Assembly: GCA_963710625.1 (NCBI GenBank)
Contig: CAVQBG010000013.1
Location: forward strand, 62,001 to 126,000
Direction of reading: 5' to 3'
Origin: Sva-07 sp963710625
GTDB lineage: Bacteria; Actinomycetota; Acidimicrobiia; Acidimicrobiales; Ilumatobacteraceae
DNA length: 64,000 nt
Part shown: positions 25,836 through 33,889 of the stretch, piece after piece
How the letters are laid out: each line of letters starts with the position of its first letter
Position numbering within the stretch: position 1 is the first letter of the stretch
Notes under the pieces: model-generated
Seen by the model: only the letters and a program-made list of their open reading frames with translations
Told to the model about the DNA's origin: nothing
The model's database searches: none
Position numbers and translations under genes: made by a program

Positions 25836-26513
25836 GTGCCACCTGACTCACCCGAGCGTCCGCTCCACGTCGCCTGCATCATGGACGGCAACGGTCGCTG
25901 GGCGGGCCGGCGCGGCCTCCCCCGCACCGAGGGGCACACCGAGGGCGAGGAGAATCTCGCTCGCCTCGTGCGCATCGCGGTGCAGCGCAACATCGGCTGG
26001 CTGACGGTGTTCGGCTTCTCGACCGAGAACTGGCAGCGGCCCCGGCCCGAGGTCCGCCACATCCTCGGGTTGCACGAGAAGCTGTTCGGCCGTGTCGCCG
26101 AACTCAACGAGCTGAACGTGCGGATCCAGTGGATCGGCCGCCCGTTCGACTCGCCGATGGCACGCACGCCGAGATACGTCCAGCGGGCGATCCGCAAGGC
26201 GATCGCCGACACGGCGAACAACACCGGCATGGTGCTGACGGTCGCCTTCGACTACGGCGGACGTTCCGAACTCGTCGCTGCGGTCGAGGCGGCCCGGACC
26301 TCTCCCGAGGGAATCACCGTCGACACGATCGGCCAGCATCTCTATCTTCCGGAGCTCCCGCCGGTCGACATCCTCGTACGGACCAGTGGAGAACAGCGGG
26401 TGTCGAACTTCCTGCTCTGGCAGGCCGCCGGTGCCGCGATCTACTTCACCGAGGCGCCGTGGCCGGACTTCGACGCCGCCGAACTCGATGCGGCGCTGGC
26501 GCTCGCTCGATGA
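25836..26513 (+). CDS. uppS: Undecaprenyl diphosphate synthase catalytic chain, C-terminally short
   Basis: A 225-residue cis-prenyltransferase that extends farnesyl diphosphate to the long polyprenyl diphosphate used as the cell-wall lipid carrier. All catalytic motifs are intact: HVACIMDGNGRW with Asp17, FGFSTENW (59-66), DYGGRSEL, and the RTSGEQRVSNFLLWQ block (182-196). After WPDF the chain ends at LALAR (225) and has no RERRFGG tail, which supplies the RxG motif in single-subunit bacterial enzymes. No other frame downstream restores it. Start is GTG 25836, placed 8 nt after TAGCGT. Its stop overlaps the next gene as ATGA. Confidence 0.92.
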   Translation: MPPDSPERPLHVACIMDGNGRWAGRRGLPRTEGHTEGEENLARLVRIAVQRNIGWLTVFGFSTENWQRPRPEVRHILGLHEKLFGRVAELNELNVRIQWIGRPFDSPMARTPRYVQRAIRKAIADTANNTGMVLTVAFDYGGRSELVAAVEAARTSPEGITVDTIGQHLYLPELPPVDILVRTSGEQRVSNFLLWQAAGAAIYFTEAPWPDFDAAELDAALALAR

Positions 26514-28393
26514 GCGACGATCCCGTCGACGCACTCGGTCGCGTCACCTCCGAACTCGCCAACGCCGAGGATCGCGCCGGCCAGCGCGAGATGGCCGGCC
26601 TCGTCGCCGACGCCATCGTCAGCAAGCACCACCTCGTGGTCCAAGCCGGTACGGGCACCGGCAAGACCCTCGCCTACCTCGTGCCGGCGATCGAAGCCGA
26701 TGCTCGGATCGTCGTCGCCACGGCGACCAAAGCCCTCCAGGACCAACTCGCCACCAAGGACCTGCCGTTCCTCGCCGAGCACCTCGGCGTCGACTTCGAC
26801 TGGGCGATCCTCAAGGGTCGCAGCAACTACGTGTGCCTGCAGCGGCTCCGCGAGATGAGCGCCGGCGCGGAGGGGCAGTTGGAACTCGAGACGATGGCGG
26901 TGCAGACCAGGGCCGAGATCAGGCGCTTGGCGGAGTGGTCGGGCACGACCGAGACCGGCGACATGGCCGAACTCGACTGGACGCCGTCGGACAACGCGTG
27001 GCGGTCGGTCAGCGTCGGCAGCGACGAATGCCCGGGGGCGGATCGCTGCCCGCTCGGCGACCCGTGCTTCGCCGAACAGGCCCGCCGGCGAGCGGCCGTC
27101 GCCGACGTCGTGGTTGTCAACACCCACCTGTACGGGCTCAATGTGGCGAGCGGCGGAGCGATCCTGCCCGAGCACGACGTCGTCGTGTTCGACGAGGCGC
27201 ACGTCCTCGAGGACATCATGAGCGACACGGTCGGCGTCGAGATCGCACCCGGCCGGTTCACCGCGCTGTCCGGCGTGGTGCGGCGCATCCTCGACGACCC
27301 GACGCTGATCGGTTCGATCGCCGAGATCGCGGACAGCCTGCGGGATGCGCTGTCCGGCCATGTCGGCGAGCGGCTGTCGACGCCCCTTCCCGATTCGGTG
27401 CAGGAGGTGCTGACCGATGCACGGTTGCGGCTCGGGCGGGCCAACGAGGTGCTCCTCGCCATCGAGACATCGGTCGAGGACGCCAAACAGCGCAAGCTGC
27501 GCGCCCAGACGATGACCGGCCGTGCGATCGAGCAACTCGACGTGGCGATCGAGGGACGCGAGGGCTACGTCGCATTCGTGTCGGGCTCACCCGATTCCCC
27601 ACGCCTCGAGGTGGCCCCGCTCGACGTCGGCCCGGCGATGAACGAGGGCGTGTGGTCACAGCGAACGGCGATCCTCACGAGCGCGACGATCCCGTCGTCG
27701 CTCGCCGCTCGCGTCGGTATCGCCGGTGACGACGTGGTGGTCGCCGATGTCGGCAGCCCGTTCGACTACGAGCACAACTCGATGCTCTACTGTGCGATGC
27801 ACCTGCCGAACCCGAACAGCGAGGGGTTCCGGGCGGCGGTCCACGACGAACTCGAAGCGCTGATCACCGCAGCCGGCGGGCGCACGTTGGCGCTGTTCAC
27901 CAGCTACCGGTCGATGGACGAGGCCGCCGACGCACTCCGCCAGCGGATCGACCACCCGATCCTGACCCAGCGAGACCTCCCGAAGACCGCCCTGATCAAG
28001 GCCTTCTCGGACAGCGCCGAGACCTGCCTGTTCGCCACTGCCGGGCTCTTCCAGGGCGTCGACGTGCCCGGCCAGACGCTCTCACTCGTCGTGATCGACC
28101 GGATCCCGTTCCCCCGCCCGGACGACCCGCTCCTGAGTGCTCGACGTGAGCAACTGGGCCCGACGGCGTTCTCCGAGATCGACATCCCCAGGGCGTCGAT
28201 GATGTTGGCGCAGGCCTGCGGGCGGCTGATCCGCTCGGCGACCGACAAGGGCGTCGTCGCCGTGATGGATCCACGCCTCGGCACCGCGCGCTACCGCTGG
28301 GACATCGTCAAGGCGCTGCCGCCGATGAAACGAACGAGGAATCGCGCCGACGCCGAGTCCTTCCTCCGCGACCTTGTCACGCCTGGGGTCTGA
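26510..28393 (+). CDS. dinG: DinG-family Fe-S ATP-dependent helicase
   Basis: A 627-residue superfamily 2 helicase of the XPD/DinG type, unwinding damaged or structured DNA in the 5' to 3' direction. The Walker A is QAGTGTGKTLAYLVP, the DEAH box VVFDEAHVLED. Four cysteines for an iron-sulfur cluster lie between them (NYVCLQRL, DECPG, DRCPLG, DPCFAE). GLFQGVDVPGQTLSLVVID and QACGRLIRS are motifs V and VI. It starts at ATG 26510 overlapping the uppS stop. The last residues VTPGV and the stop codon are encoded by the hairpin at 28377-28405, as if the element had landed on the 3' end. Confidence 0.93.
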   Translation: MSDDPVDALGRVTSELANAEDRAGQREMAGLVADAIVSKHHLVVQAGTGTGKTLAYLVPAIEADARIVVATATKALQDQLATKDLPFLAEHLGVDFDWAILKGRSNYVCLQRLREMSAGAEGQLELETMAVQTRAEIRRLAEWSGTTETGDMAELDWTPSDNAWRSVSVGSDECPGADRCPLGDPCFAEQARRRAAVADVVVVNTHLYGLNVASGGAILPEHDVVVFDEAHVLEDIMSDTVGVEIAPGRFTALSGVVRRILDDPTLIGSIAEIADSLRDALSGHVGERLSTPLPDSVQEVLTDARLRLGRANEVLLAIETSVEDAKQRKLRAQTMTGRAIEQLDVAIEGREGYVAFVSGSPDSPRLEVAPLDVGPAMNEGVWSQRTAILTSATIPSSLAARVGIAGDDVVVADVGSPFDYEHNSMLYCAMHLPNPNSEGFRAAVHDELEALITAAGGRTLALFTSYRSMDEAADALRQRIDHPILTQRDLPKTALIKAFSDSAETCLFATAGLFQGVDVPGQTLSLVVIDRIPFPRPDDPLLSARREQLGPTAFSEIDIPRASMMLAQACGRLIRSATDKGVVAVMDPRLGTARYRWDIVKALPPMKRTRNRADAESFLRDLVTPGV

Positions 28394-28405
28394 CCCCTGG
28401 CGTGA
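28377..28405. terminator. Hairpin that supplies the dinG stop codon
   Basis: TCACGCC-T-GGGGT and ACCCC-T-GGCGTGA form a 12-bp stem with one T-T mismatch and loop CTG. The dinG stop TGA (28391-28393) straddles the loop, and the convergent aldolase stop begins at the next base (28406). The core GGGGTCTGACCCC is shared with the hairpin at 12316. Confidence 0.65.
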
Positions 28406-29293
28406 TCAGGTGATCGAGGCGGCGTAGATGCCGTCGATCGTGGTGCCGAGGGTCGAGTTGAACTCGTCGTCCGACTGGCTGGCGCTCAGGCCCTCGGTGA
28501 GGGCCCGGCTGAAGCTGGCGATCATGCCGTGCTGGCGCGACAGGCGCTCGTTGGCCTCGTCACGCGGGTACCCGCCGGAGAGCGCGACCACCCGCAGCAC
28601 CTTCGGATGAGCGATCAGATCCGCGTAGAAGTCGTCGACGGTCGGAATCGACAGCTTGAGCATCACCGTCTGGCCTGCGGGGAGCGACTCGAGCTGCTCG
28701 AGGATCTCGTCGCGCAGGATCCCTTCGGCAGCCTCCTTCTCCGCACTGTTGATGTCGACCTCCGGCTCGATGATCGGCACCAGCCCCGCCCCGATGATTT
28801 CGGCTGCCACCTCGAACTGCTGCTCGACGATGCCACGGATGCCGACCACATCGGCGAGATGGATCACCGATCGCATCTTGGTACCGAACACGCCGAGACC
28901 GCCGGCGCGTGTGCACAGCTCGAACAGTCCGGGGATCGGCTTCATCAACTGCACGCCGTACGCCTGGTCGGCGAGACCCTTGTCGACCTTGAGGAACGGC
29001 ACGACGTTCTTGACCGACCACAGGTAGTCCGCCGTGCCCCGACCCTCGACCTTGCGGTCCATCGTCTGTTCGAACAGGATCGCCCCGAGCACCCGTTCGC
29101 CGGTGAAGGCGGGCGAGGTCATGATCCGCGTCCGCATCGCGTGCATCAGATCGAACATCTCGTCCTCGGTCGACCATGCGTCGTCGCCGACGCCGTACAG
29201 CGAGAGGGCCTTCGGGGTACTACCACCGCTCTGGTCGAGCGCAGCGATGAACCCGGAACCGGTACGGACCTTCTGGAGCATGTCGTCGTTCAC
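28406..29293 (-). CDS. fda: Fructose-bisphosphate aldolase, class I
   Basis: A 295-residue class I aldolase that splits fructose 1,6-bisphosphate by Schiff-base chemistry, without metal. It is co-linear with the 296-residue staphylococcal enzyme: GFIAALDQSGGSTPKAL at the N-terminus, EGRGTADYLW, VVPFLKVDKGLA, PIIEPEVDIN, the Schiff-base lysine in QTVMLKLSIP and VVALSGGYPRDEAN. The start is GTG 29293, because TACAGT lies 7 nt upstream; ATG 29281 would be 4 codons later. Two DosR-like boxes lie about 55 and 78 bp upstream, suggesting induction under low oxygen. Confidence 0.95.
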   Translation of the reverse strand: MNDDMLQKVRTGSGFIAALDQSGGSTPKALSLYGVGDDAWSTEDEMFDLMHAMRTRIMTSPAFTGERVLGAILFEQTMDRKVEGRGTADYLWSVKNVVPFLKVDKGLADQAYGVQLMKPIPGLFELCTRAGGLGVFGTKMRSVIHLADVVGIRGIVEQQFEVAAEIIGAGLVPIIEPEVDINSAEKEAAEGILRDEILEQLESLPAGQTVMLKLSIPTVDDFYADLIAHPKVLRVVALSGGYPRDEANERLSRQHGMIASFSRALTEGLSASQSDDEFNSTLGTTIDGIYAASIT

Positions 29294-29420
29294 CTCGTCG
29301 ACTGTAGCGAGATCGCGGCGGGGGGCGAACGTGACCGGTGGGGCCGAAGGTCCCGAGTGGCGGCGCCGAAGGTCCCGACTGGTGGGACGTGACGACCCGA
29401 CGATGGCTACCGTCGCCGCG
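29294..29420. promoter_or_regulatory. Divergent promoter region with two DosR-like boxes
   Basis: Two copies of GCCGAAGGTCCCGA lie at 29343-29356 and 29365-29378, 22 bp apart (two helical turns). Read on the minus strand each is TCGGGACCTTCGGC, close to the mycobacterial DevR/DosR box (TTSGGGACTWWNGSCC). TACAGT for the aldolase (minus, 29301-29306) and TACCGT for the crotonase (plus, 29408-29413) flank the pair, so both genes could be controlled. Regulator identity is inferred from the motif alone. Confidence 0.55.
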
Positions 29421-30185
29421 ATGAGCGAACCACGCGTCGTGCACCTCGACGTGGCCGACGAGATCGCCACGATCACTCTCGACTCCCAACACAACCGCAA
29501 TGCCCTGTCGCGGCAGTTGCTCGCCGACCTCCACCGCTCGCTCGACGATGCCGAGGCCGCCGAGGTACGTGCCGTCGTCCTGACGCACGCCGGCCCGGCG
29601 TTCTGTGCGGGCGCCGACCTCAAGGAACGCTCGTCTCAGGGAAGCACGCCCACGGACTCCGGGCCGTTCGTGCAGATCCTGGAGCGACTGATGGACACCC
29701 CACGTCCGACGATCGCCGCCGTCAACGGGTCCGTGCGGGCGGGCGGGATCGGCCTGATGGCGTCGTGTGACCTCGTCGTCGTCGATGCGGCGACGACGTT
29801 CGCGCTGACCGAGGTTCGCATCGGCGTGGCACCGGCGATCATCTCCGTGCCGATCCTGCGCCGCGTCGCCCCGAGCAGGATCGCCGCTGCGATGCTGACG
29901 GGCGAGCAGTTCGACGCCGCTGAGGCGCGGTCGATCGGCCTCGTCACGCACGTCGCCGACGACGTCGACGCAACGGTCGACGAACTGGTCCGGGGAATAC
30001 GCGCCGGCGCTCCCCGAGCGGTCGCCGAGACCAAGCGGTTGCTGCACACCGTTGCCGACATGGAACGCTCGACCGCGTTCGACGCGATGGGCGCGCTGTC
30101 GAACGAGATGTTCAACAGCGAAGATGCCGCGGAGGGGATGGCGGCGTTCGTCGAGAAGCGACGACCCCGTTGGGCTGCGCCGTGA
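29421..30185 (+). CDS. Enoyl-CoA hydratase/isomerase family protein
   Basis: A 254-residue crotonase-fold enzyme for acyl-CoA metabolism. Oxyanion-hole strands are AFCAGADLKE and NGSVRAGGIGLMASCDL; the second catalytic glutamate is present in ALTEVRIGV, but the first is replaced by glycine (GGIGLMAS). This again argues against a standard hydratase. It starts at ATG 29421, 7 nt after TACCGT; an in-frame ATG at 29403 is possible but would precede the hexamer spacing. The following hydrolase overlaps it by 3 bp and is co-transcribed. Confidence 0.85.
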   Translation: MSEPRVVHLDVADEIATITLDSQHNRNALSRQLLADLHRSLDDAEAAEVRAVVLTHAGPAFCAGADLKERSSQGSTPTDSGPFVQILERLMDTPRPTIAAVNGSVRAGGIGLMASCDLVVVDAATTFALTEVRIGVAPAIISVPILRRVAPSRIAAAMLTGEQFDAAEARSIGLVTHVADDVDATVDELVRGIRAGAPRAVAETKRLLHTVADMERSTAFDAMGALSNEMFNSEDAAEGMAAFVEKRRPRWAAP

Positions 30186-31051
30186 CGCCTGCGATCACGC
30201 CGCAGCGGATCGACATCGTCACCCCGTCGGGTGTGCGGATCGCTGCCGACGAGTGGTCGTCCGAGGCATCCGACCGGCCAGCGGTCGTCCTCGCCCACGG
30301 GGGCGGACAGACCCGGCACTCGTGGGGCGGCACGGCGGCCGTGCTCGCCGACCACGGCCACCGGGTCGTGTCGATCGACCTGCGCGGCCACGGCGACTCG
30401 GAGTGGGCGCCCGACGGTGACTACCACATGTCGGCCTATGCCGAGGATGGTCTGGCCGTGGTCCACCGAATCGGGTCGCCGGTTGCGTGGGTCGGTGCGT
30501 CGCTCGGCGGGATGACGGGCCTCCACGCCGTCGATGCAGCACCCGAGCTGTTCAGCGCCCTCGTGCTCGTCGACATCACGCCCCGGCCCGCGGCAGCCGG
30601 CGTCAGCCGGATCCTGGAATTCATGGCCAGCGACGCCGTCGACGGGTTCGCCACGCTCGACGATGCGGCCGATGCGATCGCCGCGTACCAGCCGCACCGG
30701 CCGCGACCGTCCGACCTGTCGGGGCTGTCGAAGAACCTCCGCCTGGGCGAGGACGGTCGTTGGCGGTGGCACTGGGACCCCGCGTTCCTCAGCATTCGCA
30801 CCGGCGGGACGAGCGAACACGCCCGTGACCTGCACCACGACGAACTCGAGGAGATCGCCAGACGGCTCACACTGCCGACACTGCTCGTGCGCGGCAAGTT
30901 GTCCGACCTCGTCACGGAGGCCGAAGTCGAGGAGTTCCTCCGGATGGTTCCCCACGCGCAATACGTCGACGTGGCGAATGCCGCGCACATGATCGCGGGC
31001 GACCGCAACGACGTCTTCACCGACGCGGTGGTGGGCTTCCTCGACGGCTGA
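30182..31051 (+). CDS. Alpha/beta hydrolase
   Basis: A 289-residue alpha/beta hydrolase with VVLAHGGGQTRHSW, DLRGHGDSEW and nucleophile elbow VGASLGGMTG; the acid lies near GKLSDLVT and the histidine in ANAAHMIAG. It resembles the peroxidase/epoxide-hydrolase-like group. GTG at 30182 overlaps the stop of the crotonase gene, so they form a two-gene unit. The substrate is unknown; neighbouring acyl-CoA genes suggest an ester or thioester. Confidence 0.83.
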   Translation: MTPAITPQRIDIVTPSGVRIAADEWSSEASDRPAVVLAHGGGQTRHSWGGTAAVLADHGHRVVSIDLRGHGDSEWAPDGDYHMSAYAEDGLAVVHRIGSPVAWVGASLGGMTGLHAVDAAPELFSALVLVDITPRPAAAGVSRILEFMASDAVDGFATLDDAADAIAAYQPHRPRPSDLSGLSKNLRLGEDGRWRWHWDPAFLSIRTGGTSEHARDLHHDELEEIARRLTLPTLLVRGKLSDLVTEAEVEEFLRMVPHAQYVDVANAAHMIAGDRNDVFTDAVVGFLDG

Positions 31052-31121
31052 CCGGTGTTCCGACGTCCGGTTGATCCGCAGGCCTTGACGCGTCGCCGGA
31101 CGCACGTGCGAGACTGGGGGA

Positions 31122-32942
31122 ATGACCACCAGCCAGGAACTCCAGGACCGCATCGCAGGATCGAACCTCCCCAAGCGCTATCTCACCAACCTCGAACGCA
31201 ACGCTGCGGTCGAGGTGCTGCGCTGGAAGGATGACGACGGCGCCTGGCAGTCGTGGACTCTCCAGGAGCTCACCGACGTCACCGCTCGCCTCGCCACGGG
31301 ACTCGCCGGCCTCGGCGTCGGCAAGGGCGACACGGTCGTGCTGATGCTGCGCAACCGCCCCGAGTTCCATGCCCTCGACCTCGCCGTGCTGTTCCTGGGT
31401 GCCACGCCGGTGTCGATCTACAACTCGTCCGCGCCGGAGCAGATCGAGTACCTGGTCAACGACTGCAAGGCCAAGGTCGCCGTCGTCGAGGACAGCGGGT
31501 TCCTCGAGCGGTTCCTGAAGGTGCGGGCCTCGCTCACCACGCTCGAGCACATCGTGATGTTGGAGGACTCCGAAGTCGCCGGCAGCGACGTCGTCCGCTA
31601 CGCCGATCTCGCCGCAGCAGAGCCCGCCGACCTCGACGCGCTCTCCGAGATCGCCACGCTCGACGACATCGCCACGGTCATCTACACCTCGGGCACGACC
31701 GGTCCGCCCAAGGGCGTGATGCTGTCGCACGGCAACATCGCCTGGACGCTCGAGTCCGTCGGCCAGTCGATGCGCGAGCAGACCGACATCGAGGACTTCG
31801 CCGGCAAGAAGCACGTCTCGTACCTGCCGATGGCCCACATCTTCGAGCGCCTGCTCGGTCACTACTACCTGCTCGACTTCGCCTCCCAGGTCACCTGCTG
31901 TCCCGAGACGTCACAGCTCACCGCCTACACCGGCGAGGTCCGGCCGAACGTCTTCATCGGCGTGCCGCGAGTGTGGGAGAAGCTCTATGCGGGCGTGAAC
32001 GCCGCGGTCGGCGCCGACCCCGAGAAGGCCAAGGCCTTCAACGATGCGGTGGATGCCGCGCTGCCGATCGTCGAGAAGATGACCCGCGGGACGGCGACGC
32101 AGGAGGAGATCGACACCTGGAACTTCCTCGACCAGGTCGCGTTCCAGACCGTCAGGGGCCTGATCGGCCTCGACGAGGCCGAGATCTGCATCACCGGCGC
32201 CGCTCCCCTGCCTGCGGAGATCCTGTCGTGGTTCCGAGCGATCGGCGTGCCGCTCACCGAGGGGTACGGCATGTCGGAGACCACCGCCGTGCTCACGTGG
32301 GCCAACGACCCGAAGCCCGGGTGCGTCGGGCGTGCGGCCACCGCCGTCGAGCTCAAGATCGCCGACGACGGCGAGGTGCTCTGCCGAGGCGGCAACAACT
32401 TCGTCGGCTACCTCGGCCAGCCGGAGAAGACCGCTGAGACCCTCGACAACGACGGATGGGTCCACACCGGCGACATCGGCGAGCTCGATGACGACGGATA
32501 CCTGAAGATCGTCGACCGCAAGAAGGAACTGATCATCACCGCCGGCGGCAAGAACGTCAGCCCAGCGAACCTCGAGGCCGAACTCAAGATGATTCCGCTC
32601 GTCGGTCAGGCCTGTGCGATCGGAGAGCAGCGCCCGTTCATGTCAGCGCTGGTCGTGCTCGACCCCGACGCCGCCGCGGCGTGGGCACGCGACCACGGGC
32701 TGACCGGCGACGACGCCACGATGGCCGCACTGGCCGAGAACCCCGAGGTGATCGCCGAGATCGACGCCGGGCTCGTCGAGGTGATGAAGGGCTTCAACAA
32801 CGCCGAGGCGGTCAAGAAGGTGAGGGTGCTCGGTGAGGAATGGCTGCCCGACTCCGACCTGCTCACCCCGACCTCGAAGCTCAAGCGACGTGGCATCCTC
32901 ACCACGTTCGCCGACGAGATCGAGGCCCTCTACGCCAAGTGA
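31122..32942 (+). CDS. Long-chain acyl-CoA synthetase (FadD15-like)
   Basis: A 606-residue AMP-forming ligase activating long-chain fatty acids to acyl-CoA. The P-loop is IYTSGTTGPPKG, the acyl-adenylate motif EGYGMSETT, and the hinge and C-terminal lysine are in VDRKKELIITAGGKNVSP and the final TPTSKLKRR. The length and the internal insert (PETSQLTAYTGEVRPNVFIGVPRVWEKLY) are those of FadD15-type synthetases. ATG 31122 follows GAGACT by 6 nt, with TTGACG upstream at 19 bp. It faces the response regulator gene, 15 bp away. Confidence 0.93.
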   Translation: MTTSQELQDRIAGSNLPKRYLTNLERNAAVEVLRWKDDDGAWQSWTLQELTDVTARLATGLAGLGVGKGDTVVLMLRNRPEFHALDLAVLFLGATPVSIYNSSAPEQIEYLVNDCKAKVAVVEDSGFLERFLKVRASLTTLEHIVMLEDSEVAGSDVVRYADLAAAEPADLDALSEIATLDDIATVIYTSGTTGPPKGVMLSHGNIAWTLESVGQSMREQTDIEDFAGKKHVSYLPMAHIFERLLGHYYLLDFASQVTCCPETSQLTAYTGEVRPNVFIGVPRVWEKLYAGVNAAVGADPEKAKAFNDAVDAALPIVEKMTRGTATQEEIDTWNFLDQVAFQTVRGLIGLDEAEICITGAAPLPAEILSWFRAIGVPLTEGYGMSETTAVLTWANDPKPGCVGRAATAVELKIADDGEVLCRGGNNFVGYLGQPEKTAETLDNDGWVHTGDIGELDDDGYLKIVDRKKELIITAGGKNVSPANLEAELKMIPLVGQACAIGEQRPFMSALVVLDPDAAAAWARDHGLTGDDATMAALAENPEVIAEIDAGLVEVMKGFNNAEAVKKVRVLGEEWLPDSDLLTPTSKLKRRGILTTFADEIEALYAK

Positions 32943-32957
32943 GAACTCTCGCGGTGA

Positions 32958-33644
32958 TCAGCCGGCCATCAACCGGTAGCCGACGCCGCGCGAGGTGACG
33001 ATCAGCCGTGGGTCGTCGGGGTGATCCTCGATCTTGAGGCGCAGCCGCCGGACATGGGCGTCGACGAGGCGCGAATCGCCGAGGTACTCGTAGCCCCAGA
33101 CCCGTTCGAGCAGCTGGTCACGGGACAACACCGCGCCGGCGTGGTCGGCGAACTCGCACATCAACCGGAACTCGGTCTTGGTGAGGTTGACCTCGACACC
33201 ACCCTTGAGCACGATCCCCTGCTCGCGGCGCACCTCGACGTCGCCGAATCGTGACGCCAGCGGTGTGGTGGCCTTGCCGTGCAACGCCACCCGGCGCAGC
33301 GACGCCCGGATCCGAGCCGCGAGTTCCTTGGGAACGACCGGCTTGGTGACGTAGTCGTCAGCGCCCGCCTCGAGCCCGGCGACCATGTCGTGCGTGTCGG
33401 TCTGCGCCGTGATCATGATGATCGGCACGATGCTCTCGGCGCGCAGCGCGCGACAGACGTCGAACCCCGACATGTCGGGAAGTCGGAGGTCGAGCAGCAC
33501 GAGATCGGGAGGCGCCTGCCGGAACGACGCGAGACCGTCGGCGCCGTTGGCTGCCTCACGCACCGAGTACCCCTCGTCCTCGAGCGCCATCGACAGCGCG
33601 AGTCGGATCCCGTCGTCGTCCTCGATGAACAGCAGTGTTTCCAT
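32958..33644 (-). CDS. OmpR-family response regulator (MtrA/RegX3-like)
   Basis: A 228-residue response regulator. The receiver domain has acidic pocket EDDD (8-11), phospho-acceptor Asp52 in LVLLDLRLP, threonine in IMITAQT and lysine in YVTKPV. The C-terminal winged helix ends VDAHVRRLRLKIEDHPDDPRLIVTSRGVGYRLM. It is divergent from the histidine kinase, sharing a 245-bp regulatory region. Each gene has the same AACACT hexamer 8-9 nt before its start. The best guess from the kinase and lipoprotein neighbours is MtrA, but in most actinobacteria mtrA and mtrB lie in the same direction. Confidence 0.9.
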   Translation of the reverse strand: METLLFIEDDDGIRLALSMALEDEGYSVREAANGADGLASFRQAPPDLVLLDLRLPDMSGFDVCRALRAESIVPIIMITAQTDTHDMVAGLEAGADDYVTKPVVPKELAARIRASLRRVALHGKATTPLASRFGDVEVRREQGIVLKGGVEVNLTKTEFRLMCEFADHAGAVLSRDQLLERVWGYEYLGDSRLVDAHVRRLRLKIEDHPDDPRLIVTSRGVGYRLMAG

Positions 33645-33889
33645 GTGGGCTCCAGTGTTGCGCCGTTGGTGACGATCCGCCCGGGTTTGTTACCGAAATC
33701 GCACACTCCACGCAACGGCCTGTCACACAGAGCCGTCATCATCATGGGCGTTCACGCTGCCCCGGTGAGGTGCCTACCTCCCCCTGGTACCTCACCGGCA
33801 GCGGGTGAACCCGCCGAAGCGAATGCGTCAGCACCTCGGCAACTCCGCCGAAAGCAGAACTCGGAGCCCACGTGCAACACTCTGTCTCC
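33645..33889. promoter_or_regulatory. Divergent two-component promoter region with strong hairpins
   Basis: AACACT on the minus strand (33654-33659) and AACACT on the plus strand (33876-33881) precede the regulator and kinase starts by 9 and 8 nt. Between them lie a long inverted repeat (33756-33802; arms GCTGC/GCAGC and CGGTGAGGT/ACCTCACCG) and a second perfect hairpin GCGGGTGAACCCGC (33801-33814). They lie upstream of both proximal promoters, so they would be transcribed only from another start. Confidence 0.45.

Noticed and set aside
33756..33880. c-di-AMP (ydaO) or other riboswitch before the histidine kinase
   Set aside because: Only a short GGGTGAA-type stretch resembled it; the conserved core is absent and a promoter lies downstream of the structure.
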